Shown piece after piece: positions 6,842-13,198 of a stretch of 16,118 bases of DNA. The translations under genes and the position numbers were made by a program. The number at the start of each line of letters is the position of its first letter. Position 1 is the first letter of the stretch. The notes below the pieces were generated by a model. The model searched no databases. It was not told the DNA's origin and saw nothing but the letters and a program-made list of their open reading frames with translations. This stretch comes from Rubritepida sp. (GTDB taxonomy: Bacteria > Pseudomonadota > Alphaproteobacteria > Acetobacterales > Acetobacteraceae), in contig JACMRO010000229.1 of the NCBI GenBank assembly GCA_014376425.1, forward strand, positions 1 to 16,118, given 5' to 3'.

Positions 6842-7660
6842 ATGTATCGCCGCTCCCTGTTTCCGCTCCTTGCCGCTCCCGCCTTCGCCCAGCCGCGGCC
6901 GGTGCTGGTCGCCTCCTTCTCCATCCTGGGCGACCTGCTGGCCCGGGTGGCGCCGGAGGGTGCGGTGGTCCGCGTCATCGCCGGGCCCGAGGCGGATGCG
7001 CACGGCTTCCAGCCCCGCCCCTCGCATGTCGAGGCACTGCGCGGCGCCGGGGTGGCGGTGCGCAATGGCGGCGGCTTCGATGGCTGGTTCGACCGGCTGG
7101 CGCGGGCCGCCGGCTTCCAGGGCCGGCTGGTCACCGCGCTCGAAGGCCCGGGCCTGCGTTCTGGCGACCCGCATGGCTGGCAGGATGTGGCGATGGCGCG
7201 GCGCTATTGCGCGCGCATCGCCGCGGGCCTGGGTGAACCGCACCGCCTGGCCGAATACGACGCCAGGCTGGCGGCGCTGGACGACTGGATCCGCACCGAG
7301 ATCGGCCGCGTGCCGCCCGAGCGCCGCGTGGTGCTGACCAGCCATGACAGCTTCGGCTATTTCGGCGCAGCCTACGGGGTGCGTTTCGTCTCGCCCCAGG
7401 GCGTCTCCACCAATGCCGAGCCCAGCGCGCAGGGGGTCGCCGCGTTGATCCGCCAGGTGCGGGCGCAACGCATCACGGCGGTCTTCATGGACCATCTGGG
7501 CAACCCGGCCAGCCTGCAGCGGCTGGCGGCCGAAGCAGGGGTGGCGGTGCGCGGCCGGCTCTATGCCGAAAGCCTGTCGGCGCCGGGCGGCATCGCACCC
7601 AGCTACGAGGCGATGATGCGGCACAATGTCGGGCTGCTGGTTCCGGCCATGCTGGGGTGA
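6842..7660 (+). CDS. metal (zinc-type) ABC transporter substrate-binding protein, ZnuA/AztC-like
   Basis: Periplasmic cluster A-I binding protein of 272 residues, expected to carry zinc to an ABC importer. A short signal peptide (MYRRSLFPLLAAPAFA) is probably cleaved after residue 16. Three ligand histidines fit the family: His54 (DAHGFQP), His111 (GDPHGWQD) and His168 (SHDSFGYFG). The fourth ligand position, usually Asp, appears to be Glu243 (YAESLSAPGG). The C-terminal motif YEAMMRHNVGLL is typical. The His-rich loop of ZnuA is absent, so an AztC-like or general zinc-binding protein fits as well as ZnuA. The start is fixed by the signal peptide; no Shine-Dalgarno exists because an operator-like palindrome abuts the ATG. 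No permease, ATPase or regulator gene is adjacent, so partners must be encoded elsewhere. Confidence 0.9.
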   Translation: MYRRSLFPLLAAPAFAQPRPVLVASFSILGDLLARVAPEGAVVRVIAGPEADAHGFQPRPSHVEALRGAGVAVRNGGGFDGWFDRLARAAGFQGRLVTALEGPGLRSGDPHGWQDVAMARRYCARIAAGLGEPHRLAEYDARLAALDDWIRTEIGRVPPERRVVLTSHDSFGYFGAAYGVRFVSPQGVSTNAEPSAQGVAALIRQVRAQRITAVFMDHLGNPASLQRLAAEAGVAVRGRLYAESLSAPGGIAPSYEAMMRHNVGLLVPAMLG

Positions 7661-7987
7661 CGTCGTTGCGCGGCCGCGTGACGCCCGGGCCAGACGGCCC
7701 GCTCTATCAAATTTGAGTCGCTGCACGGCCGATCAACGCATCGGACCCAGGCGGCTCGCACAATCCGACTTAAGTTGGCGCGCGGCCGATCAACGGATTC
7801 GGCCAGGTGTCCCGCGCAATCCGACTTAAGTCGGCGCGCGGCCGATCAACGCACTCGGCCAGTTGGCCCGCGCGATCCGACTCAAGTTGACGCGCGGCCG
7901 ATCAACCCATTCCGCCAGTTGGCCCGAGCGATCCGACCGAAGTCGGCGCGCGGCCGATTGACGCATCGGGCCCAGGTGGCCCGCGCG
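7661..7987. repeat. tandem array of about six diverged 56-57 bp repeats filling a convergent intergenic region
   Basis: Four clear units lie at 7763-7818, 7819-7874, 7875-7930 and 7931-7987. A more diverged one is at 7706-7762 and a partial one at 7661-7705. The best-kept core is CGCGCGGCCGATCAACGC. Each good unit starts ATCCGACT and ends near GGCCCGCGCG. Two dyads recur: CCGACTTAAGTCGG (perfect at 7821-7834; wobble-compatible at 7765-7778; CCGAC/GTCGG at 7933-7946) and a GGCCAGTTGGCC-type stem. The array starts right after the zinc-binding protein stop and ends one base before the stop of the opposite gene. Unit length is not a multiple of three and there are no unique spacers, so it is neither protein repeats nor CRISPR. 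A bidirectional terminator or a dispersed intergenic repeat family is possible. Confidence 0.85.
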
Positions 7988-7988
7988 G

Positions 7989-9035
7989 TCAGACGCGAAC
8001 CGGTTCCCCCAGCGTCTGCATCAGCCGGTTGGCCCAGGCGAACATCGCCACCGACAGCACGATGTCCAGGATCTCGTCATCCTCCATGCCCTCCGACCGC
8101 AAATGGTCGATATCGGCCAGGCCCGCGATCGGCGGCGTTTGGCTCAGCTTCACCGACAGGTCGACGATGGCCCGCGACCGATGATCCATCGGCACCTCGT
8201 TGCTCTGATCGACCAGCGCCTGCATCAGCGCGGGGTTTCCCTTGAGCTGGACATAGCGCTGCGCATGCACCGACAGGCAGTAGGGGCAGCCATTCAGCCG
8301 GCTTTCGGCGGCCGCGGCCAGTTCGCGCTCGGCGCGCGCCGCCCCGCGCGGGCCGTACATGATGGTGTTGAACAGTTTCGAGCGCTGCCGAAGCACCTCC
8401 GGCTCCTGCACCAGCAGAAGGTAGTACGGGCTGGTGCGGGCTTTCGGGTGGCTTTCGTCCAGCACACGGAGCTGGTCGGGCGTGCCCTGCGCGGGCTCGA
8501 GCACCGGCACCCAGGACGACCACTCCAGCGTGTCCATGGTGAAGCCGAAATCGGCGGTGGACGTCAACGCCCGGGCGGCCCGGGCCGGGGGGTCGTGCGG
8601 CGGGGCGGGCGGTGCATCGGGCGCCGCGCCCAGCAGCATCAGCCCATGCAGGGCACGCGCCTGCCAGGCCACATAGGCGATGAGCTGGCTGAGCATGACG
8701 ATCTCGGCCGGGGTAAGGGCGTGCAGTGCTGCGACGGCGGCGGGGCTGGCGCTTTCGGGGTGCAGGGTCAGCATCTCGGCATGCGCCAGCATGGTGGGGA
8801 GGCGTGGCGATGCGCCGGCCCGGCCGCGATGATGTTCCGCCAGTGCGGTGCAGCCGTGCAGCACCGCGACATGCAGCGCGACGGCGTGACGCTCGGCCTT
8901 GGTCAGGCCCGATGGCGCGTCGAAGATCGCCGTCTCGCAGGCGGCGGAAGCGATGCGGATATCGGGTCGCAGCGCCCGCAGCCCGTCCAGCCGGCTGCCC
9001 GGCGCTATGGCGGCGAGTTGATCGATCAGGTCCAT
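7989..9035 (-). CDS. two-domain carboxymuconolactone decarboxylase / alkylhydroperoxidase (AhpD-like) fusion
   Basis: A 348-residue protein with two CMD-fold halves. The N-terminal half (about 1-135) resembles the CMD domain family named after Avi_7170. It keeps LHGCTALAEHH (Cys62) but has no CxxC. A Pro/Ala-rich linker spans about 137-160. The C-terminal half (about 165-348) resembles the alkylhydroperoxidase family named after Avi_7169, with NGCPYCLSVHAQRY giving Cys250-x-x-Cys253 and His257, the AhpD-type redox site. The two are usually separate genes as I recall them, so this looks like a fusion. ATG 9035 shares its A with the TGA of the upstream flavoprotein gene; a GTG at 9038 is an alternative. 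GAGG at 9044-9047 serves either. Role inferred: peroxide or thiol redox step in the same pathway as the flavoprotein. Confidence 0.87.
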   Translation of the reverse strand: MDLIDQLAAIAPGSRLDGLRALRPDIRIASAACETAIFDAPSGLTKAERHAVALHVAVLHGCTALAEHHRGRAGASPRLPTMLAHAEMLTLHPESASPAAVAALHALTPAEIVMLSQLIAYVAWQARALHGLMLLGAAPDAPPAPPHDPPARAARALTSTADFGFTMDTLEWSSWVPVLEPAQGTPDQLRVLDESHPKARTSPYYLLLVQEPEVLRQRSKLFNTIMYGPRGAARAERELAAAAESRLNGCPYCLSVHAQRYVQLKGNPALMQALVDQSNEVPMDHRSRAIVDLSVKLSQTPPIAGLADIDHLRSEGMEDDEILDIVLSVAMFAWANRLMQTLGEPVRV

Positions 9036-10447
9036 CACGGTGTCCTCGGCACGAAGAATGGCGTGCCTTCCAGTTCCGGCTCGTCGAAGGCTTCGACGGC
9101 GCTACGAATCTCGGCAAAATCCTCGCGGAAGAGGTGGCGGGTGATGGCGTCCGCCAGCCGGTCGCCCGCCACCGCCACGCCCGGGATGTCGCTGGCGATG
9201 CCGCCAAAACTGGCATGGGCGCCGTAATTCATCAGGTGGATGCGGGAGAGCTCAGGCGGTGCGGCCCCGTCGCGCGGCTGCAATTCGAAGCCGGAGCCGA
9301 GATAGGGAAACTGGGCGAGGTCGTCGCGCGCCAGATCGGCCGTCGGGGTGTAGCGGTCGCCCCAGCGGGCGATGTGCGGGGCAAAGGCGGCCAGCTCCGG
9401 CACCCGGTCGAGATCGACCGCGAAGCCGGTGCCGATGATCAGGAAATCGTGCCGCCGCTCGCCCGCCGGCGTGTCCAGCACCACTTCGTTGCCCTCGCGC
9501 CGGGCCGACAGCACCGGCTGGCCCAGATGGATCTTCACCCCCAGCCGCAGCACGCGAAACACCGTCTCATGCGGCGGCGGCGCCTGCAGGTCCTGGCCAT
9601 AGACCAGGAAGGCCCAGCGATCGGCATCGTCCAGCTCGCCCCAGGCGCGGTGGAAGCCGGGGTGCGCGCTGCCGCGGCCCTTATTGACCTGCGGCAGCAC
9701 CGAACGGCGGACATAGACATCGGCCGAGGCGGCGCCGTGCTCCATGGCGGCCGCGGCATTGTCCAACGCCGAGGGACCGGCGCCGATCACCGCCACGCGT
9801 TTGCCGCGCAGCGTCTCGAAATCGATGGCGATGTTGGTGTGCTCGGCCAGGTCAGGCCGCAGCGCCGCGTCGGCGAAGCGGGGCCAGTACAGCCCGCCGG
9901 CGCCGCCCCGCCCGGTGGCCAGCACGACGCGGCGGGCCAGCACCGAAGTGCCGTCGGCCAGTTCCGCCCGCAGCATGGAGGCTTCGGGCAGCAGCCGCTC
10001 GACGCGTGCGTTGTGCTGCACCGGCAGTTCCAGCACCTTCTGCAACCAAGCCAGATAGTCCTGCCACAGCTGGTTCGGGATCTTGTACAGCGCCTCCCAG
10101 TCCGCCGTGCCGAAACGCGCCTCGTGATAGGCGCGGTAGGTCAGCGACGGCACGCCGAAGCACGGCCCGGGCAGCGTCTTTGGCGAGCGCAGCATCTCCA
10201 TCTTCGCGTAGGTGACCCAGGGGCCCTCCTGGCCCGGCGCCGCCGCGTCCAGCATCGCGATGTTGCGGATGCCGCGCAGCACCAGCGAGCCGGCGGCGGC
10301 GATGCCGTTCATTCCCGCGCCGACCACCAGCACATCCAGCTCGGTGCGCCCCGGCAGCCATGCGCGCGCCGGCAGGTTCAGCAGGTCAAGGTCACGGCGC
10401 ACCGCTTCCTCATGCGCCAGGAGACCGATGCGGCTGGATTGGTTCAT
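9035..10447 (-). CDS. flavin-dependent monooxygenase-like protein (FAD/NAD(P)-binding)
   Basis: A 470-residue two-dinucleotide-binding flavoprotein. A ~35-residue N-terminal extension precedes the FAD Rossmann motif GAGMNG at 43-48. The NAD(P) motif GAGPSALDNAA starts at 222, after VVLATGRGG near 174-182. A third family-like string, IIGTGFAVD, lies near 365. This architecture is that of class B flavoprotein monooxygenases and related reductases, which oxygenate carbon, nitrogen or sulfur centres. The substrate cannot be read from sequence. The ATG at 10447 lies 16 bases after the stop of the opine-type dehydrogenase gene. Its stop overlaps the start of the AhpD-like fusion gene, so the three form one operon. 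It could be an N-hydroxylase or Baeyer-Villiger type enzyme. Confidence 0.85.
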   Translation of the reverse strand: MNQSSRIGLLAHEEAVRRDLDLLNLPARAWLPGRTELDVLVVGAGMNGIAAAGSLVLRGIRNIAMLDAAAPGQEGPWVTYAKMEMLRSPKTLPGPCFGVPSLTYRAYHEARFGTADWEALYKIPNQLWQDYLAWLQKVLELPVQHNARVERLLPEASMLRAELADGTSVLARRVVLATGRGGAGGLYWPRFADAALRPDLAEHTNIAIDFETLRGKRVAVIGAGPSALDNAAAAMEHGAASADVYVRRSVLPQVNKGRGSAHPGFHRAWGELDDADRWAFLVYGQDLQAPPPHETVFRVLRLGVKIHLGQPVLSARREGNEVVLDTPAGERRHDFLIIGTGFAVDLDRVPELAAFAPHIARWGDRYTPTADLARDDLAQFPYLGSGFELQPRDGAAPPELSRIHLMNYGAHASFGGIASDIPGVAVAGDRLADAITRHLFREDFAEIRSAVEAFDEPELEGTPFFVPRTP

Positions 10448-10463
10448 GCTGCCCGTGGATATG

Positions 10464-11510
10464 TCATCGGTGCATGCCATTGACCAGGGCAGCGGGCAGC
10501 CCCGTCCAGTCAATGCCGCCCAGCAGCGGGTTGTGGCTGAAATCCTGGCCGCAGCAGGCCTCAAGCGCGGTGACGACGGATTGCGTGACCGGCATGGCCG
10601 TGCCCCGCGCCGCCGCCAGCGCCAGGTAGAAGCTCAGGCCGAAAGGCACATCCTCGGTGATGTAGCGCGAGGTCAGCGCGACCGGACCCAGCACGGCGCC
10701 CCGGCCGGCGGCAATGGCGCGGCCCATCGCGGCCAGCGGCCCCACCGGCACCTGGCTGGCGCGGTGCAGGGCGGTGGCGATGGAGGGAATCGCCAGCCCC
10801 CAGGCGCGGGCCAGCGCGTCGCGCTCGGTATCCAGAGCCGCCATCAGCCGGCAGGCGCCTTCCGTCATCATGCCGTATTGCGGCCAGGCCTCGCGCTGCT
10901 CGATGCGGGTCAGGTTGGTCAGCGCCAGGGCTGCGTGGATGATCGGGTTGGCGTTGATCAGCGCGACCTGCAGCACGTCGGGCGCCGGCAGGTAACGATT
11001 GCCGAACAGGTCGTGCGCCAACGCGGCCATGGCGGGGGCGGCGGTAGCGGGCAGGGCGGCTACCTCCAACTCGCTGCGGATCATCGCCACGCGCACCCTG
11101 CCGGGGGCCAGCCGCCGGCCGCCCAGCGGCGTGGTGGCCAGCGCGCCCACCGGCGCCCGGGGGCCGCGCCGCGCCGCCTCGAACACCAGCGGCGCGAGCG
11201 AGGCGGCGGGCGCGATCAGCAGCGGCACATCGGCCGGCAAGGCAGCGGCGATGCGCGGCAGCAGGGCGACGAAGGCATAGGCCGGCACCGCCAACAGCAC
11301 CGCATCCGCGCCGACCAGCGCATCCTCCAGCGCGGCCGCCACCCGCACCGCGAAGCGGCCTTCCAGCACGCCCTCGCAATCCAGCTCGCCTGTCATCCCG
11401 GCGGTCCCCGCCCCGCTGGGTGACCACAGCACCGCCTGGTGCCCGCGGGACACCGCAAGCGCCGCCGCCCCGGGCCCCACCGCACCCGCACCCAGTATCG
11501 TCAGCCGCAT
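10464..11510 (-). CDS. NAD/NADP octopine/nopaline (opine) dehydrogenase family protein
   Basis: A 348-residue protein with the Rossmann motif GAGAVG at 7-12. The helical octopine dehydrogenase C-terminal domain carries INANPIIHAALAL, with His192 as the likely catalytic residue, and RYITEDVPFGLSFYLALA near 285-302. Family members reductively couple a 2-oxoacid to an amino acid amine, or catalyse the reverse; the substrates here are unknown. The ATG at 11510 is chosen over an upstream start at 11603. The Rossmann fold then begins at residue 3, and a strong AGGGGAG Shine-Dalgarno (11518-11524) lies 7 bases upstream. It is the first gene of the three-gene - strand operon and is divergent from a Bug-type binding protein. 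A broader 2-dehydropantoate-reductase-like relative is less likely. Confidence 0.87.
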   Translation of the reverse strand: MRLTILGAGAVGPGAAALAVSRGHQAVLWSPSGAGTAGMTGELDCEGVLEGRFAVRVAAALEDALVGADAVLLAVPAYAFVALLPRIAAALPADVPLLIAPAASLAPLVFEAARRGPRAPVGALATTPLGGRRLAPGRVRVAMIRSELEVAALPATAAPAMAALAHDLFGNRYLPAPDVLQVALINANPIIHAALALTNLTRIEQREAWPQYGMMTEGACRLMAALDTERDALARAWGLAIPSIATALHRASQVPVGPLAAMGRAIAAGRGAVLGPVALTSRYITEDVPFGLSFYLALAAARGTAMPVTQSVVTALEACCGQDFSHNPLLGGIDWTGLPAALVNGMHR

Positions 11511-11603
11511 CGCCGCACTCCCCTGGCCGGCCACATCCATCACGCCCGCCACCACCGCTGTCCAGGCCTTTTCCCGCCGCGGACGAGGGACCATCATGGC
11601 CAC
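11511..11603. promoter_or_regulatory. divergent intergenic region between opine-type dehydrogenase and Bug protein genes
   Basis: These 93 bases must hold both start regions. They contain the AGGGGAG ribosome site of the - strand gene (11518-11524) and an overlapping 10-base palindrome TGGCCGGCCA (11524-11533). GAGGGA at 11585-11590 lies rather far (13 bases) from the + strand ATG. No clear -10/-35 pair is visible. A shared regulator site is possible but unproven. Confidence 0.35.
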
Positions 11604-12593
11604 ATGACGCGCAACACCTTCCCCTCCCGCCGGCTGATGCTGGGCGCCACGGCCGCCACCGCCATCGCGTCACCCCCCGGCCGCGCGCAAAGCTGGCCCG
11701 ACCGGCCGATCCGCATGATCGTCCCCGCCGCCGGCGGCGCCGGCACGGCCGACACCATCGCCCGCATCCTGGCGCAGGAGCTGGACCGCCGCCTGCCCCA
11801 GCGCACCGTGGTGGACAACCGCGCCGGGGCCAACGGCAATGTCGGCGCCGCAGCCGCTGCCCGCGCCGCGCCCGATGGCTACACCATGCTCTACGGCTGG
11901 GCCGGCACGCTGGCGACCAATCCGGCGATGTACCGCGACCTGCCCTTCGACCCGCTGCGCGACTTCGAACCCTGCATCATGGTTGGCAACGTTCCCAACA
12001 TCCTGGTGGTGAACAACAGCCTGGGGGTGCGCGACATGGAAGGCTTCACCCGCCTGGTGCGCGCCCGGCCCGGCGCGCTTTCATTCGGCTCGTCGGGCAA
12101 TGGCAGCTCGATGCATCTGGCCGGCGAACTCTACCGGCAGTCCACCGGGACCGACATGGTGCACGTCCCCTATGTCGGCATCGCGCAGGGCTTCAACGAC
12201 CTCTTCGCGGGCCGGATCGAGGTGATGTTCAACCTCATCACCGGCGCCGCGCCGCAAGTCCGCGCCGGCCAGGTCACCGCCATCGCGGTGCTGAGCGACC
12301 GCCGCTCCGCCGTGCTGCCGGATGTGCCGACCACCGCCGAAGTCGGCATGCCCGGCCTCGAATTCGGCACCTGGTTCTGCCTGATGTTCCCGCGCGGCAC
12401 GCCGGCAGCCATCATCGCCACGATGAACCGCACGGTGAACGAGATCCTGGAGGACCCGGAGAGCCGCGCCCGCCTGGTCGCCACCGGCCTCGACATCTTC
12501 GGCGGGACGCCACAACGGGTGACCGAACACCTGACCGCCGAACTGCGCCGGCATGCCGAGTTGGTGCGGTTGTCCGGCGCGCGGATGGAGTAG
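11604..12593 (+). CDS. tripartite tricarboxylate transporter substrate-binding protein (Bug family)
   Basis: A 329-residue periplasmic binding protein of the TctC/Bug family, which presents carboxylates and related small molecules to TctAB-type importers. The signal peptide has a twin-arginine motif (SRRLMLG, residues 8-14) and probable cleavage near GRA-Q, residues 26-29. Family motifs follow in order: WPDRPIRMIVPAAGGAGTAD, VVDNRAGANGNVGA, DGYTMLYG, FGSSGNGSSMHLAGE and VPYVG. ATG 11604 is the only start that gives an intact signal peptide directly. No tctA/tctB permease genes are nearby, which is common for Bug proteins. The divergent opine-type operon may handle its ligand. The last residues, RLSGARME, are repeated at the right edge of the window in a second Bug-like gene. 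Confidence 0.92.
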   Translation: MTRNTFPSRRLMLGATAATAIASPPGRAQSWPDRPIRMIVPAAGGAGTADTIARILAQELDRRLPQRTVVDNRAGANGNVGAAAAARAAPDGYTMLYGWAGTLATNPAMYRDLPFDPLRDFEPCIMVGNVPNILVVNNSLGVRDMEGFTRLVRARPGALSFGSSGNGSSMHLAGELYRQSTGTDMVHVPYVGIAQGFNDLFAGRIEVMFNLITGAAPQVRAGQVTAIAVLSDRRSAVLPDVPTTAEVGMPGLEFGTWFCLMFPRGTPAAIIATMNRTVNEILEDPESRARLVATGLDIFGGTPQRVTEHLTAELRRHAELVRLSGARME

Positions 12594-12598
12594 CGGCA

Positions 12599-12646
12599 AG
12601 GGGCATGGCCCCCCTGCAACCCCCACCAGGGGCGACCCGCCCCTGG
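12599..12646. terminator. GC hairpin pair between convergent genes, candidate bidirectional terminator
   Basis: CCAGGGGCG (12626-12634) and CGCCCCTGG (12638-12646) form a perfect 9-bp stem with an ACC loop. Just before it, AGGGG (12599-12603) pairs with CCCCT (12611-12615). The pair sits in the 89-base gap between the convergent Bug protein and YqeY-like genes, where a shared terminator is expected. The 14 bases 12626-12639 recur at 4278-4291. Confidence 0.6.
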
Positions 12647-12682
12647 ACCGTGATAAGTTGGGAGGCAAGCCCGCACGGGCGG

Positions 12683-13147
12683 CTACCCGCCCAGCGCCGC
12701 CTTCACCATCGGCCCGGCCTTGGCCATGTCCAGTGTCGCGGCGTGTTCGGTGCGCAGGGCTGCCATGACGCGGCCCATATCCTTGATCGTGGCGGCGGAG
12801 GTGGCGGTTATGGCGGCCTGGATGGCGGCGGCCATGGCGGTCTCGTCCATCTGCTGCGGCAGGAAGGCTTCGATGACGGCGATCTCCGCCTCCTCCTTCG
12901 CGGCCAGTTCCGGGCGGTTGCCCTGGCGGTACATGTCTACCGATTCGCGGCGGCTCTTCGCCATGCCGCGCAGCATGGTGACCAGCGCCGCGTCGTCCAG
13001 CGGCGGGCCAGGGGGCGAGGATGAGCGGGCGGCGATGTCGCTGTCCTTCATCTTCGCCACGATCATCCGCAGGGTCGAGGTGCGCGCGGCGTCGCCCGCC
13101 AGCATGCTGGTCTTGGTTTCGGCGGTGAAGCGGGTGCGCAGGTCCAT
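12683..13147 (-). CDS. GatB/YqeY domain-containing protein
   Basis: A 154-residue YqeY-like protein. It shows the typical opening LRTRFTAETKTSMLAGDAARTSTLRMIVAKMKD, the middle VDMYRQGNRPELAAKEEAEIAVIEAFLPQQMDE, and a C-terminal helical domain with IKDMGRVMAAL. The C-terminal domain is related to the tail of the GatB amidotransferase subunit that contacts tRNA; the role of free YqeY proteins is unknown. ATG 13147 is chosen over an upstream start at 13174, because AAGGAG (13157-13162) lies 9 bases before it and family members begin near this Met. It lies 51 bases downstream of the MFS/spermidine-synthase gene on the same strand. In many alphaproteobacteria this gene sits near dnaG, not in this context. 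Confidence 0.93.
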   Translation of the reverse strand: MDLRTRFTAETKTSMLAGDAARTSTLRMIVAKMKDSDIAARSSSPPGPPLDDAALVTMLRGMAKSRRESVDMYRQGNRPELAAKEEAEIAVIEAFLPQQMDETAMAAAIQAAITATSAATIKDMGRVMAALRTEHAATLDMAKAGPMVKAALGG

Positions 13148-13198
13148 CGGGTTGTTCTCCTTGGCCGTCCTCATAGCGCAAGCCGGGCGGGCTGCGAA

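Noticed and set aside
7661..7987. CRISPR array
   Set aside because: Units are diverged along their whole length and directly adjacent; there are no unique spacers and no cas genes.
7626..8245. Two + strand open frames (67 and 156 codons) through the repeat array
   Set aside because: The 56-57 bp unit is not a multiple of three, so copies are read in different frames. The second frame also runs antisense into the AhpD-like gene.
8726..10483. Long + strand open frame (585 codons) opposite the flavoprotein gene
   Set aside because: It is an antisense shadow with no family motifs; the - strand encodes two dinucleotide-binding motifs in the expected order.
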